45,555 nucleotides of DNA, taken from IMG/VR virus record IMGVR_UViG_3300022208_000008, positions 1 to 45,555 of that record; one strand, given 5' to 3'. The notes beneath the pieces are model-generated. The model saw nothing but the letters and a program-made list of their open reading frames with translations, was not told the DNA's origin and did not search any database. Of the stretch, positions 1 through 6,502 are shown piece by piece. The stretch is from a virus. The position numbers were made by a program, and so were the translations under genes. Each line of letters begins with the position of its first letter. Position 1 is the first letter of the stretch.

Positions 1-137
1 CATTCTCGGTGATCGACTGAATCAGCTCCTCTTCCCCCGAGAAGTCCGTCCTTGGGTTCCATCCGGCCTCGACAATGATCTCCCTCGGGTCGATACCGTA
101 AAACTTCCTCGTTTCGACAAATCCAATCCCTTCCTTG
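1..137. repeat. Terminal direct repeat, left copy
   Basis: The first 137 bases match the last 137 bases (45419-45555) except at two places: base 9 is g here and a at 45427, and base 128 is c here and a at 45546. The repeat lies wholly inside a ParB-like reading frame that is open across the join. The first difference changes one codon (Thr ACC here, Ile ATC at the right); the second is silent (Gly). The window is therefore best read as a circular or terminally redundant molecule of 45418 bases per unit, assembled from a population with minor variants. Confidence 0.93.
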
Positions 138-145
138 ATAGCCAT
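1..145 (-). CDS. ParB-like protein, N-terminal part (continues at the right end)
   Basis: An ATG at 145 is preceded by a good ribosome-binding site (GGGAGG plus GAAGG upstream), and the frame runs off the left edge. Joined through the terminal repeat to 45418-44784 it gives a 259-residue protein: 145 + 635 bases is exactly 260 codons. The first residues read MAIKEGIGFVETRKFYGIDP, followed by a typical ParB N-terminal stretch (NPRTDF, then the GERR motif encoded at the right end). This entry is the start; function is discussed under the right-hand part. Confidence 0.9.
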   Translation of the reverse strand, partial: MAIKEGIGFVETRKFYGIDPREIIVEAGWNPRTDFSGEEELIQSITEN

Positions 146-162
146 CCTTCAATCCCTCCCTT

Positions 163-333
163 TCAAGATTTTTCTTGGGCTTTTCTCTCGGCCCGCTTCT
201 TTTCCCTGGCGGCAACCATCTTCTTTGCCGTCACGGTGTCAAGCTCCCTCTTGCTCAGTTTTCCGCCCCTAGAGGCGAAGTGCCTTGCAATGATCTTGTC
301 GTCGATGCGCTTCTGGCAGTGTGGGCAGTTCAT
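163..333 (-). CDS. Small Cys-pair basic protein, 56 aa
   Basis: This short gene encodes a protein starting MNCPHCQKRIDDKIIARHF. The C-x2-C pair at residues 3-6 could be half of a zinc site, and the C-terminal half is Lys/Arg/Glu-rich and probably helical. It starts 8 bases before the stop codon of the 55-residue gene upstream, as in a tight operon, and ParB begins 18 bases after its end. Codon use and even amino-acid composition support a real gene. The ribosome-binding site is weak, which suggests translational coupling to the gene before it. Function unknown; a small nucleic-acid-binding protein is possible. Confidence 0.7.
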   Translation of the reverse strand: MNCPHCQKRIDDKIIARHFASRGGKLSKRELDTVTAKKMVAAREKKRAERKAQEKS

Positions 334-337
334 TTGA

Positions 338-505
338 TTAGTCCATCTTAAGGTTTTCGAGAGCGTCTTCCAGACAAATCAATGCCGAATTTGCCGTTGT
401 GCTGATAAGATCTGTTCTTCTGTCTTCAGCAAAAACTAATATAGTTTTAAGCCTGTCCTTTACCAACATAAGATTTCTTCTTGCTTCTTCCCTATCAACC
501 TTCAT
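338..505 (-). CDS. Small hypothetical protein, 55 aa
   Basis: The reading frame starts MKVDREEARRNLMLVKDRLK and ends LEDALENLKMD. An AAAGGAGGG ribosome-binding site sits 8 bases before the ATG. The sequence is predicted to be all helical and amphipathic, with no Cys and no membrane segment. It overlaps the next small gene. A 99-base gap upstream, towards the MazG-like gene, shows no coding signal. I do not recognise the family; operon position and the strong ribosome-binding site are the main support. Confidence 0.72.
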   Translation of the reverse strand: MKVDREEARRNLMLVKDRLKTILVFAEDRRTDLISTTANSALICLEDALENLKMD

Positions 506-604
506 GGCTTTGCCCTCCTTTATAGGTTTTCAATCCATCTATTCTGGAGTCTATCGTAAGCCGTTCCGGTAGTCAAGAGAAATTTTCATCCCCGCCGCAT
601 TTTT

Positions 605-991
605 TTAAAACTTCTTCCCCCCGTGCATCCTCTCCCTCGTCCGGTTGAAATTCATCTTTGCGATGATAGCACCCGCGATACAGTAACCACGAGCCTCGGC
701 AAAGTCCATGATCCTGATGACGGCATCAGCAAGCTCGACCGTTACCGACGAAAAATGCCCCGTCTTCTCGCAAGGCGGATTGCCTTCCCTCAATGCTTCC
801 AGCGCCTCCGAAAGCTCAGAATGAATCAAGGCTATCAACTCCCCGTCATTCCGGTCTGCATCCCACCATCCTTTTTCAATGGCCGTCTTGTGGATCTCCT
901 TTTGAATCTCCTCGAATGACTTAAAAAACATCGCCGGAATGCTCATGCTGTCTTTTGAAACCTGCTCCATCATCTTCTTTCCTTCTTCCAT
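605..991 (-). CDS. MazG-like nucleotide pyrophosphohydrolase
   Basis: Proteins of the all-alpha NTP pyrophosphohydrolase (MazG/dUTPase-like) superfamily hydrolyse (d)NTPs to NMP and pyrophosphate; phages use them to adjust nucleotide or alarmone pools. I see the expected metal-binding helices: ELIALIHSELSEALEALR (Glu-rich helix) and VELADAVIRIMDFAEARG (E-x3-D). The C-terminal HGGKKF is also common in phage members. The ATG at 991 (residues MEEGKKMMEQ) is chosen because AAGGAGG lies just upstream; a longer frame to 1126 overlaps the preceding gene and is unlikely. About 128 residues, normal for single-domain phage members. Confidence 0.82.
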   Translation of the reverse strand: MEEGKKMMEQVSKDSMSIPAMFFKSFEEIQKEIHKTAIEKGWWDADRNDGELIALIHSELSEALEALREGNPPCEKTGHFSSVTVELADAVIRIMDFAEARGYCIAGAIIAKMNFNRTRERMHGGKKF

Positions 992-993
992 CT

Positions 994-1317
994 TCAATCC
1001 TCCTTGAAAGTTAATTTTATGACCTCTCGCATGGCCAGCCATATCTCCTCGGCCAAGTCGATCCCATATTCGGCCTGAAACGTAGCCTTTCCCAATCGGT
1101 GAACTTCGTCGTGGTGTTTGTGGCATATCGGGACCGTTTTGAAGTCATCGCACTTGATCCTCATCCCGCCCGACTCTATATGATGCGCGACAACATCCCC
1201 GTGGCATCTCTCCCCGATGCAGCAAGGAAGCTTCCTGACCGCCTCACGGTATTTTTTGGAGTGCCACATCTTCGGCTTTGCGAGATATTGCGCTATTTCT
1301 TCCATGTTTGGCCCCAT
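994..1317 (-). CDS. HNH-like recombination nuclease (DUF968/Ref-like)
   Basis: The protein carries KLPCCIGERCHGDVVAHHIE, then CDDFKTVPICHKHHDEVHR: two Cys pairs around a histidine-rich core, the pattern of DUF968-type HNH proteins related to the P1 Ref nuclease. Such proteins cut DNA in recombination or replication contexts; that role is inferred from the family. Start at 1317 (MGPNMEEIAQ) has AAGGAGGATTC immediately upstream. It ends two bases before the MazG-like start region and lies downstream of the DnaB-type helicase, consistent with a replication/recombination operon. About 107 residues. Metal-binding and nuclease activity not demonstrated. Confidence 0.75.
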   Translation of the reverse strand: MGPNMEEIAQYLAKPKMWHSKKYREAVRKLPCCIGERCHGDVVAHHIESGGMRIKCDDFKTVPICHKHHDEVHRLGKATFQAEYGIDLAEEIWLAMREVIKLTFKED

Positions 1318-1466
1318 GAATCCTCCTTCATCAATTTTCTCAGCCTCTCCTCTTCCTTCATCCACAATCGCCGCGCCTCCCGATCTGCCGCGGGTCTTGG
1401 AAAATCAGCCATATGCTCCAAAATTGCAGACCTCTCGGCTATCCACTCTTCTTTGATGACATTCAA
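1293..1466 (-). CDS. Possible small charged protein, TTG start, 57 aa
   Basis: Between the helicase stop and the HNH-like gene there is an open frame reading (M)NVIKEEWIAERSAILEHMA, then a run of Arg/Glu/Lys/Leu typical of a helical charged protein. It overlaps the start of the next gene by 25 bases. There is no ATG or GTG at the beginning; the only plausible starts are TTG at 1466 or a CTG further upstream, and neither has a strong ribosome-binding site, so the start is uncertain. Composition looks coding and it fills an otherwise empty 170-base gap. Function unknown. Confidence 0.45.
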   Translation of the reverse strand: MNVIKEEWIAERSAILEHMADFPRPAADREARRLWMKEEERLRKLMKEDSWGQTWKK

Positions 1467-1486
1467 TTCAATTTCGGATTGACGAT

Positions 1487-2752
1487 CTATCTCCAGTCTC
1501 CCCGGTTCTTAAAGCTCGTCGTCTCAGGCTCCCAAAGCAAATCACAGTACCCAACCGGCCCGCCACGGTGCTTCTCTACCAATGCCTCCACCAAATCCTC
1601 CGGCTTGCTGTCGTCGTACTTGTGGGGTTTGTGAAGGAATACCACCACGTCGGCGTCCTGCTCTACCCCCCCCGATTCCCTCAAGTCTGATAGCATCGGG
1701 CGTCGTTTGGCCTTCTCGCACTCCCTTGACAGCTGCGCCAGGATGAGGCAAGAGCATGATAGGTCCGTCGCCATCGCCTTAAATGCCTTGCTTATACTCG
1801 CCACGTCCTGCTCTCTTGATCCAGTAGGGGTCGAACACTTTACCAGCTGAAGATAATCGACAATGAGCAAATCAAGCCCGTGTTTGACCTTGTGCCTCTT
1901 TGACTTCGACCAGATATCTATTTCCGTCTGGCGCGGATTGTCGTCGATATGGATATTGAACTTCTGCAACCTGCTTGCCGCGTCTGTGAGTTTCGGATAT
2001 TCAACGTCTTTCAAATGCCCCTTTTCCAAAGACTTCCCATCTATCCCGGCCACCCCGCTAAGATATCTTATCCCCAATTCCTCCTTGGGCATCTCCAAAG
2101 AGAATACCAATACGCTTTTGTCTCCCTCCCCCGCCGCAACGCTGATACACTTAGCAAGCGCCGACTTCCCTATACCAGGTCGAGCCGCCAGGATATAAAG
2201 CTTGTTCTTCAATCCTCCAAGCACATCGTCGAGCTTTAACAACCCGGTATGTATTCCAACGACTCCCTTTTGCTCTGAAGCGGCCTCTATTTGAGAAAAA
2301 GAAGCCTTTACAACCTCCTTCATCGACCATGCTTTGCTATTTGTGCCCACAGATAGGTCAAAAATGGCCTGTATTGCCACGCCGACCATCTCCCCGGCAC
2401 CTACCCCCTCCTTTAGCCCCTCCTGTATGTTGTCGGCAATCCTCGAAAGTTTCCGGCAGTCAGAATAGTCCTTGACCTTCTTGGCATAGCCTAGCCACAT
2501 CGAGGTAGGGTTGAAGCCGTCGGCAATCTGTGAAATGGCCTGCATATTCTTCGGCAGTCTACCACTCAGCGTTATCAGGTCCACAGGAGACTTGTCAAAG
2601 TAAAGCTCGACCATAGCCGCAAATATCTCTTTGTGGCTCTCTACGTGAAAATCATCCGGCTTGACTACCTCCACCACGTCGGGAATGATCCCGTTGTCGT
2701 AGATAATGCAGGAGAGAATGGCGCGTTCGGTGTCCAGGTCAAAGAGTTTCAT
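1487..2752 (-). CDS. dnaB: Replicative DNA helicase, DnaB type
   Basis: DnaB-family hexameric helicase that unwinds the fork 5' to 3'. The N-terminal domain begins LFDLDTERAILSCIIYD, as in DnaB. The RecA-like core shows Walker A AARPGIGKSALAKC near residue 190, the DnaB motif VFSLEMPKEELGIRYLSG, Walker B LLIVDYLQLV, and LSDLRESGGVEQDADVVVFL near the C-terminus. Length (421 residues) is normal for phage DnaB. The ATG at 2752 overlaps the TGA of the preceding gene (ATGA) and is preferred; an in-frame ATG at 2767 is an alternative. It follows the O-like initiator gene, so initiator and helicase probably work together at the iterons at 3.76-3.93 kb. Confidence 0.95.
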   Translation of the reverse strand: MKLFDLDTERAILSCIIYDNGIIPDVVEVVKPDDFHVESHKEIFAAMVELYFDKSPVDLITLSGRLPKNMQAISQIADGFNPTSMWLGYAKKVKDYSDCRKLSRIADNIQEGLKEGVGAGEMVGVAIQAIFDLSVGTNSKAWSMKEVVKASFSQIEAASEQKGVVGIHTGLLKLDDVLGGLKNKLYILAARPGIGKSALAKCISVAAGEGDKSVLVFSLEMPKEELGIRYLSGVAGIDGKSLEKGHLKDVEYPKLTDAASRLQKFNIHIDDNPRQTEIDIWSKSKRHKVKHGLDLLIVDYLQLVKCSTPTGSREQDVASISKAFKAMATDLSCSCLILAQLSRECEKAKRRPMLSDLRESGGVEQDADVVVFLHKPHKYDDSKPEDLVEALVEKHRGGPVGYCDLLWEPETTSFKNRGDWR

Positions 2753-3411
2753 TTCGTAATTCCCCATTGCTCAGCCATAGCATTTGCAATCCCTTGATAA
2801 GTTCGGCTACGTTCTTTCCACCTATCAGGCGACGGTGCAAGTTTGTTTTGTCCGCTGTCGCATTGGTTGCCCCACCGTGGCCGTGCCACTTTCTCACCGT
2901 TGCAGTCCTGGCATCCGTATTTATCTCGGCTTATAACTTCCGCCCCGCAGCACACCAGTCGAGGCTCGACGAAGGCCGTAGGTTTGAGCAATGGCAGCCC
3001 CTTGAGCCAAAGGCAGGTTTTTTTACTTGCATCGTCACCAAACTGATATGGGTTTACAATCTGGTCAGGCTTGCGAATACGTGACGAAATCACACTCACG
3101 GGGTTTTCAATCGCGATCCGCTTAATCGTAGCATCCATAAGGCGCTGTACAAATGCCACCGCGTCCTCTGTTAGTTGCGGGTCACGCAGCCCTCGCGTTG
3201 TCCAGTGCATCCCGCTCACACTCAGGTATGTGCAAGGAGGGTGAGCAATCATCAAATCCCATCCATCGTCTATGATATCGAAAATATCTCCATGATAATG
3301 AGGCCCCGGTCTTTCGGTAGGCTCTAAATCACAACTCACAGCATTATGGCCTTTAGCTATGAAAGCGTCTCTAACTATCCCGCTATATTCGCATGCTATT
3401 AGAACATCCAT
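2749..3411 (-). CDS. Cytosine-C5-methyltransferase-like phage protein
   Basis: The order of motifs fits a shortened C5 DNA methylase fold: VLIACEYSGIVRDAFIAKGH (SAM-binding motif I), DLMIAHPPCTYLSVSG (PPC motif carrying the catalytic Cys) and IAIENPVSVISS (ENP motif). The C-terminal part has Cys pairs (RLVCCGAE, KYGCQDCNG) that may bind zinc; no clear target-recognition domain is visible, and at 220 residues it is much shorter than M.HhaI-type enzymes. AGGAGG precedes the ATG at 3411; a longer frame to 3471 is unlikely. It could methylate phage DNA against host restriction; no specificity can be assigned. Confidence 0.75.
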   Translation of the reverse strand: MDVLIACEYSGIVRDAFIAKGHNAVSCDLEPTERPGPHYHGDIFDIIDDGWDLMIAHPPCTYLSVSGMHWTTRGLRDPQLTEDAVAFVQRLMDATIKRIAIENPVSVISSRIRKPDQIVNPYQFGDDASKKTCLWLKGLPLLKPTAFVEPRLVCCGAEVISRDKYGCQDCNGEKVARPRWGNQCDSGQNKLAPSPDRWKERSRTYQGIANAMAEQWGITK

Positions 3412-3412
3412 C

Positions 3413-4147
3413 TCACAACCTCCTTGGCTCTGGCATCTTTGGTTCGGGCTTCGGTAAATATCTAGGGTCAACCGGCTTTTCGTTTAGGTATGACTCAAAC
3501 TTCGGGCTAAACAACGTCTCTGGCCGTAGGTAGGCATTCATTTTTGGGTCATGCTTCCATTGGGCTACTTTGTTATCAATAACCTTTTTGAAGTCGTCAA
3601 GGGTAAAGCCTTCGTTTATCCTGGCTATGATCTTGTCTCTGGTTGCCTTGCTGCTAGACTTAAAGTTTTTCTCAGTCTTTAAATTAAGATATTCGATTGC
3701 ACCGGTTATAATTTCTTTTGTAGTATTATCTTTTGTAAGAGTTTCTTTTGTGGTTAAGGTTTTCCTTAACGGTTCTTTCGAAATACTTGAACGGTCATTT
3801 CGTTTTTCCTTAACGGTTAATGTTTTCCTTGACGGTATATCCCATTCCTTTAAGTACTTATTAAATATGTATTTCTTGGTTAGACCGTTAATGTTTTCCT
3901 TAACCGTTAATATTTTCTTTAACTGTAGAGAATTAATCACTTGTGAAGCCCTAGTCTTAGAAATGTTTAACGCTTCTTGAAATTGGCTCAAGGCAATATA
4001 ATCTTCCTTCTTGCCATATCCATAGGTCTTTCTTATCACGTATAAAGCAGCGCTCATCTCCTGCCCGGAAAGATTGATTCTTATCAAGGCTTCCAATATC
4101 TCATTGGCAATCCTTGTATGACCGTTTTCAAGTTGTGGGTTAGCCAC
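3413..4147 (-). CDS. Replication initiator, O-like N-terminus with phage C-terminal domain
   Basis: The N-terminus NPQLENGHTRIANEILEALI matches the winged-helix domain of phage replication protein O, which binds origin iterons. The C-terminus (GAIEYLNLKTEKNFKSSSKA, then RINEGFTLDDFKKVIDNKVA, WKHDPKMNAYLRPETLF) matches a widespread phage domain linked to DnaD-like initiators. The linker is low-complexity and repeats KTLTVKE-type units, because the DNA underneath carries iteron-like repeats. GTG start with AAGGA upstream, overlapping the HNH stop by 8 bases. It should bind the origin and load the DnaB-type helicase encoded downstream, as in lambda O/P systems. Confidence 0.88.
   Translation of the reverse strand: MANPQLENGHTRIANEILEALIRINLSGQEMSAALYVIRKTYGYGKKEDYIALSQFQEALNISKTRASQVINSLQLKKILTVKENINGLTKKYIFNKYLKEWDIPSRKTLTVKEKRNDRSSISKEPLRKTLTTKETLTKDNTTKEIITGAIEYLNLKTEKNFKSSSKATRDKIIARINEGFTLDDFKKVIDNKVAQWKHDPKMNAYLRPETLFSPKFESYLNEKPVDPRYLPKPEPKMPEPRRL
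3759..3926. repeat. Iteron-like repeats inside the initiator gene, candidate origin
   Basis: Five related copies of TTTTCCTTAACGGTTA occur at about 3759-3774, 3802-3820, 3821-3839, 3892-3910 and 3911-3926. Neighbouring copies are spaced about 19-20 bases apart, and the flanking DNA at 3640-3760 and 3850-3890 is AT-rich. Lambda places its origin iterons inside gene O in the same way, so this is the best candidate for the replication origin. The repeats also encode the KTLTVKE-like peptides of the linker; selection on the peptide is an alternative but less likely explanation. Confidence 0.65.
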
Positions 4148-4574
4148 GTTGTTTTTCCTTCAACTCATAGAAAAAAAGATTAACCAACTGTCTCTGTATG
4201 TCTTCACTAGAAAATGCGTGGCTATAAACGGAAGCTATGATTTCACTTGTATGACATAATTTCATATCCTCTATTCCGTTGCAGATTTTCATTATGTCTT
4301 TATTTAAGAAATGCCTCCTGATTTGTTTAATAAGGTATCTATTGATACTGTGATAGTCATCAGTTTCGTTCTCGTGGCAAACATCACACAAGGTTATTAA
4401 ATAGTCATTATCGTAATCCCAAGGGTCTTTGTCTTTTTCATATAATTTATGGTGAACATGAAGAGTCGATTCCCCATCATAACAAACCTGACAGCACCAT
4501 TCATCGCGCTCTAATATCTCCAACCGTTTTTTTTGCCAACGTGGATCTTTTAGTTTATTCTTGTAGTCAGACAT
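4140..4574 (-). CDS. HNH endonuclease
   Basis: The protein has the McrA-like HNH arrangement: RDEWCCQVCYDGESTLHVHH (first Cys pair and HH) and NDYLITLCDVCHENETDDYH (second Cys pair and His). N-terminal DPRWQKKRLEILERD is typical of this family. The start at 4574 (MSDYKNKLKD) is placed after AAGGGGGG; an upstream extension covers the structured leader and is unlikely. 144 residues. It may be a free-standing homing endonuclease or a packaging/recombination nuclease. A promoter and hairpin-rich leader lie directly upstream, so it may be expressed as its own unit before the initiator. Confidence 0.86.
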   Translation of the reverse strand: MSDYKNKLKDPRWQKKRLEILERDEWCCQVCYDGESTLHVHHKLYEKDKDPWDYDNDYLITLCDVCHENETDDYHSINRYLIKQIRRHFLNKDIMKICNGIEDMKLCHTSEIIASVYSHAFSSEDIQRQLVNLFFYELKEKQRG

Positions 4575-4595
4575 AAAACCCCCCTTAAAAACACA

Positions 4596-4675
4596 AAGCC
4601 CTCTCCAAGGACGTCGCAAGTGGGAAAGTACCACTCCGGGGCCTTACGGCTCCCGGCATCCTTGGAAAGGGCTCT
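4596..4675 (-). ncRNA. Structured leader, possible three-way junction
   Basis: On the minus strand a long outer stem pairs AGCCCTTTCCAAGGA with TCCTTGGAGAGGGCT, enclosing two hairpins: CCGGG-AGCC-GTAA-GGC-CCCGG and AGTGG-(TACTTTC)-CCACT. It lies between a promoter-like sequence and the HNH start codon. The same stretch also contains a 37-codon frame (4698 to 4585, MKLNFENREPFPRM...) with a fair ribosome-binding site, which could be a leader peptide. I do not recognise a known riboswitch class. A cis-acting regulator of the HNH gene is the simplest reading. Confidence 0.5.
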
Positions 4676-4728
4676 CTGTTTTCAAAATTTAATTTCATCT
4701 TTCACCTTTGCGAAGGCTTAGCGGATAT

Positions 4729-4757
4729 ATTCTATCAAGCCACAAATGAAGATGCAA
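4729..4757 (-). promoter_or_regulatory. Putative sigma70-type promoter upstream of HNH leader
   Basis: Minus strand TTGCAT, 17 bases, TAGAAT. The -10 box matches the consensus at 5 of 6 positions and the -35 at 4 of 6, with ideal spacing. It is in the gap between the 64-residue zinc-ribbon gene and the HNH gene and would drive the structured leader, HNH and replication genes. Confidence 0.5.
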
Positions 4758-4772
4758 GGTTAAAAATATCAA

Positions 4773-4967
4773 TCATCCAAATGTTTTCAAAAGGACGTTG
4801 CCCTCTCCCCATACCTTGTATCGTATCCTTCCGCACGTCTCACAGCTCCAGTTTTCAATCCTCAATACCCCGTCAACAGGCTTCCTAATCCACTTTGCTT
4901 TGCCATTCTCTGTCGTAACCAAATGCGTTGAATATGTCAGCGCTGTGCCACATGAACAATTCATCAC
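4773..4967 (-). CDS. Small zinc-ribbon-like protein, 64 aa
   Basis: Cys residues occur as NCSCGTA at the N-terminus and WSCETCGRIRYKVWG near residue 45, the spacing of a small zinc ribbon, with a short beta-rich body between. GTG at 4967 and ATG at 4964 both lie behind AAGGAGG. It is the last gene before the promoter and leader of the HNH gene. Function unknown; nucleic-acid binding is possible. Confidence 0.75.
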   Translation of the reverse strand: MMNCSCGTALTYSTHLVTTENGKAKWIRKPVDGVLRIENWSCETCGRIRYKVWGEGNVLLKTFG

Positions 4968-4981
4968 TATGCGTCCTCCTT

Positions 4982-5455
4982 CTATTTATCAAGCAAACCC
5001 CGAAAATCAGGATCGGTCAAAACTATCTCCTTGCTGTAACAATCCTTCTGTATCTCCGTCAAATACTCGGCCATCTGAGACGTAGAAAACTCCTCAGTCG
5101 ATACTTCACGATCAATGAAAAACAATATCCTCTTCTCGTCCCTTTTATATGCAGCATACCAGATCGACCATAGATCAGAAAAATATCCATTATCACGAAT
5201 GAATATCGGCAAAGCAAAACGGTATTTGCAAACCAGGTGAACACCCTCGGGCGTATCGCAATGCCTCCCACCCTTTCCAGACTTCGCAATGTCGCCGTAC
5301 CATATCCACTGTAGCCCCCGCTGCCGCGCCGATTTCGTCCCGGCATCCGAAATAGTGACTTTCAACTTCCCATCGCAAGGGCAAAGCTTGATCTCCTCAA
5401 TCGCCTTTGATATTGCATCCAACGACGTGAGGTGGAATACTCTAGGCTTCATCAT
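4982..5455 (-). CDS. NinB-like recombination protein (tentative)
   Basis: The stretch KLKVTISDAGTKSARQRGLQ followed by WIWYGDIAKSGKGG resembles the core of NinB/Orf-type phage proteins (a beta strand, then an 'xxxQNxxLWxxLxDIA'-like helix), which bind single-stranded DNA or SSB and assist recombination. The rest (YFSDLWSIWYAAYKRDE, EFSTSQMAEYLTEIQKD) also fits the fold loosely. The start is ATG 5455 or 5452 after GGGAGG; it overlaps the preceding gene. With ERF, YqaJ and SSB in the same operon, a recombination role is reasonable, but I rate the family match as moderate. Confidence 0.5.
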   Translation of the reverse strand: MMKPRVFHLTSLDAISKAIEEIKLCPCDGKLKVTISDAGTKSARQRGLQWIWYGDIAKSGKGGRHCDTPEGVHLVCKYRFALPIFIRDNGYFSDLWSIWYAAYKRDEKRILFFIDREVSTEEFSTSQMAEYLTEIQKDCYSKEIVLTDPDFRGLLDK

Positions 5456-5777
5456 GCCTCCCGTAACATCCAAGTTTAGTTCCTATGTATACCCCTGCCC
5501 TGTTAGACCCTATCCTCTTCGGGCGCTTCCGGTCGTTCATAATGAGCAAGTCACCATCCTTGAGATTCCAACTATTAACTCTATCAAAAGCCATGTAGAG
5601 CATAATCACATCCACTGTGCCGTCTGAGCTTTCAATAGTAATTCGTTTCCAATGGTCACGGTGATTGATTGCAGTAGGGTAGTCAGGAGGAGGGCCATCC
5701 GATATATTAGATAGCCTCTTAGCTACTCTATCGCACTGATACTTCTCAGCTTTTTGGCTTTTGCGTCGTCGTGACAT
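5442..5777 (-). CDS. Hypothetical protein, 111 aa
   Basis: Begins MSRRRKSQKAEKYQCDRVAK (basic), then a beta-rich part with HRDHWKRITIESSDGTVDVI and KDGDLLIMNDRKRPKR. No family recognised. No clear ribosome-binding site precedes the ATG; the upstream 35 bases carry an attC-remnant-like sequence. First gene of the small-gene array (5.4-7.7 kb) counted from the left. It overlaps the NinB-like gene by 14 bases, so the two are probably translationally coupled. Confidence 0.62.
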   Translation of the reverse strand: MSRRRKSQKAEKYQCDRVAKRLSNISDGPPPDYPTAINHRDHWKRITIESSDGTVDVIMLYMAFDRVNSWNLKDGDLLIMNDRKRPKRIGSNRAGVYIGTKLGCYGRHDEA

Positions 5778-5812
5778 ATCGCTAGCGGTAGGTATATTAG
5801 AATGTTATGCCT
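5778..5812 (+). repeat. Weak attC-like remnant
   Basis: On the plus strand a small self-complementary CGCTAGCG is followed by AGAATGTTATGCC. The GTTATGC end is also found after the gene at 6155-6424 and resembles an R' core site, but no convincing R'' or L'' box is present. It lies just past the stop codon of the 100-residue gene. Listed because of its place in the array; it may be chance. Confidence 0.25.
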
Positions 5813-6113
5813 ATTTCGGCTCTTCTATCCGTGTAAACTCAAATTTATTTTTATCTAAATTACACGCCCCACTAATACCGAAACGGTATAAATTACCGCC
5901 TAGTATTCTCACAACTTCCCATCCATATCTTGATTTATCGTTAATCCAATAATGGCCGTTAGGCATAACACCACAATCCAGGGCGACCTCCGCCCCCTCG
6001 GCTGTTTTGGCGATAAGGTCGTCAATAGCTATCCCAGCATTCATTATATCAACTCCGTCATACTCTCCCGACTTCAATCTTGCTCGTAGTGCTTTCAACT
6101 CTTCTACGTCCAT
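5811..6113 (-). CDS. Hypothetical protein, 100 aa
   Basis: Starts MDVEELKALRARLKSGEYDG after GAGGAGACAGGAAG. An N-terminal helix is followed by a beta-rich half (VALDCGVMPNGHYWINDKSR, YGWEVVRILGGNLYRFGI) that looks like a small barrel domain. No catalytic motif seen. Member of the accessory array; its 3' end is followed by GGCATAAC, the reverse complement of a GTTATGC core. Function unknown. Confidence 0.72.
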   Translation of the reverse strand: MDVEELKALRARLKSGEYDGVDIMNAGIAIDDLIAKTAEGAEVALDCGVMPNGHYWINDKSRYGWEVVRILGGNLYRFGISGACNLDKNKFEFTRIEEPK

Positions 6114-6116
6114 CTT

Positions 6117-6163
6117 CCTGTCTCCTCTAGGGGCGAAGGCCCCTGATTTTTATGTTATGCTTC
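6117..6163 (+). repeat. Weak attC-like hairpin (degenerate)
   Basis: Plus strand CTAGGGGC-GAAG-GCCCCTG forms a perfect short hairpin and is followed by ATGTTATGC, so the L'-R' half resembles an attC site. No R'' box is visible 5' of the hairpin. The TTA within GTTATGC is the stop codon of the minus-strand gene at 6155-6424, the same arrangement as at the two better sites at 6.5 and 6.8 kb. Could also act as a weak terminator hairpin. Confidence 0.35.
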
Positions 6164-6424
6164 TATGTTGAGTTTTTTTCTAATTTGGGCAACTCTTTTT
6201 TCTCTTCGCTCCTGCTTGTTGACAAGATCAGAGAATCCACGAACTCCGCAAGAGGGGCAGCAAGTACCTCCATTTTCCCAAAAATCACGCTCTATTTCAG
6301 ATAAAAGATCATTATCTTTTTCAATTCTACTCTCAAGGTTTATTAATTCTTTTTTAAGAGGAGACATTGGTGCTTTTTTGAACTTTATATTTGACATTAG
6401 GCGCCACATTTTTTTTACAAACAT
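6155..6424 (-). CDS. Hypothetical protein with single zinc knuckle, 89 aa
   Basis: Contains a long charged helix (KKELINLESRIEKDNDLLSE) followed by GGTCCPSCGVRGFSDLV, a Cys-Pro-x-Cys knuckle, and a basic C-terminus (KQERREKRVAQIRKK). AAGGA lies 9 bases before the ATG at 6424. The gene sits between the attC-like site at 6447-6502 and the degenerate one at 6117-6163, so it has the shape of a gene cassette whose frame runs opposite to the attC orientation. Function unknown. Confidence 0.7.
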   Translation of the reverse strand: MFVKKMWRLMSNIKFKKAPMSPLKKELINLESRIEKDNDLLSEIERDFWENGGTCCPSCGVRGFSDLVNKQERREKRVAQIRKKLNIEA

Positions 6425-6446
6425 AATCTCTATTCCTTAGTAAAAC

Positions 6447-6502
6447 GCATAACCCCACATTCGAGCCGACCGTGTACCACGGCGCTCAATTTATTGTTAT
6501 AA
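6447..6502 (+). repeat. attC-like site A (integron recombination site candidate)
   Basis: Plus strand order: R'' ATAACCC, then L'' ATTCGAGCCG, a loop CACGG/CCGTG, L' CGGCGCTCAAT, and R' GTTATAA. L'' and L' pair (ATT-GAGC with GCTC-AAT) with an extra C in L'', the asymmetry that gives attC sites their extrahelical base. TAAC and GTTA ends pair. The TTA of R' is the stop codon of the 63-residue minus-strand gene to its right. About 56 bases, the size of short attC sites. Confidence 0.6.
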
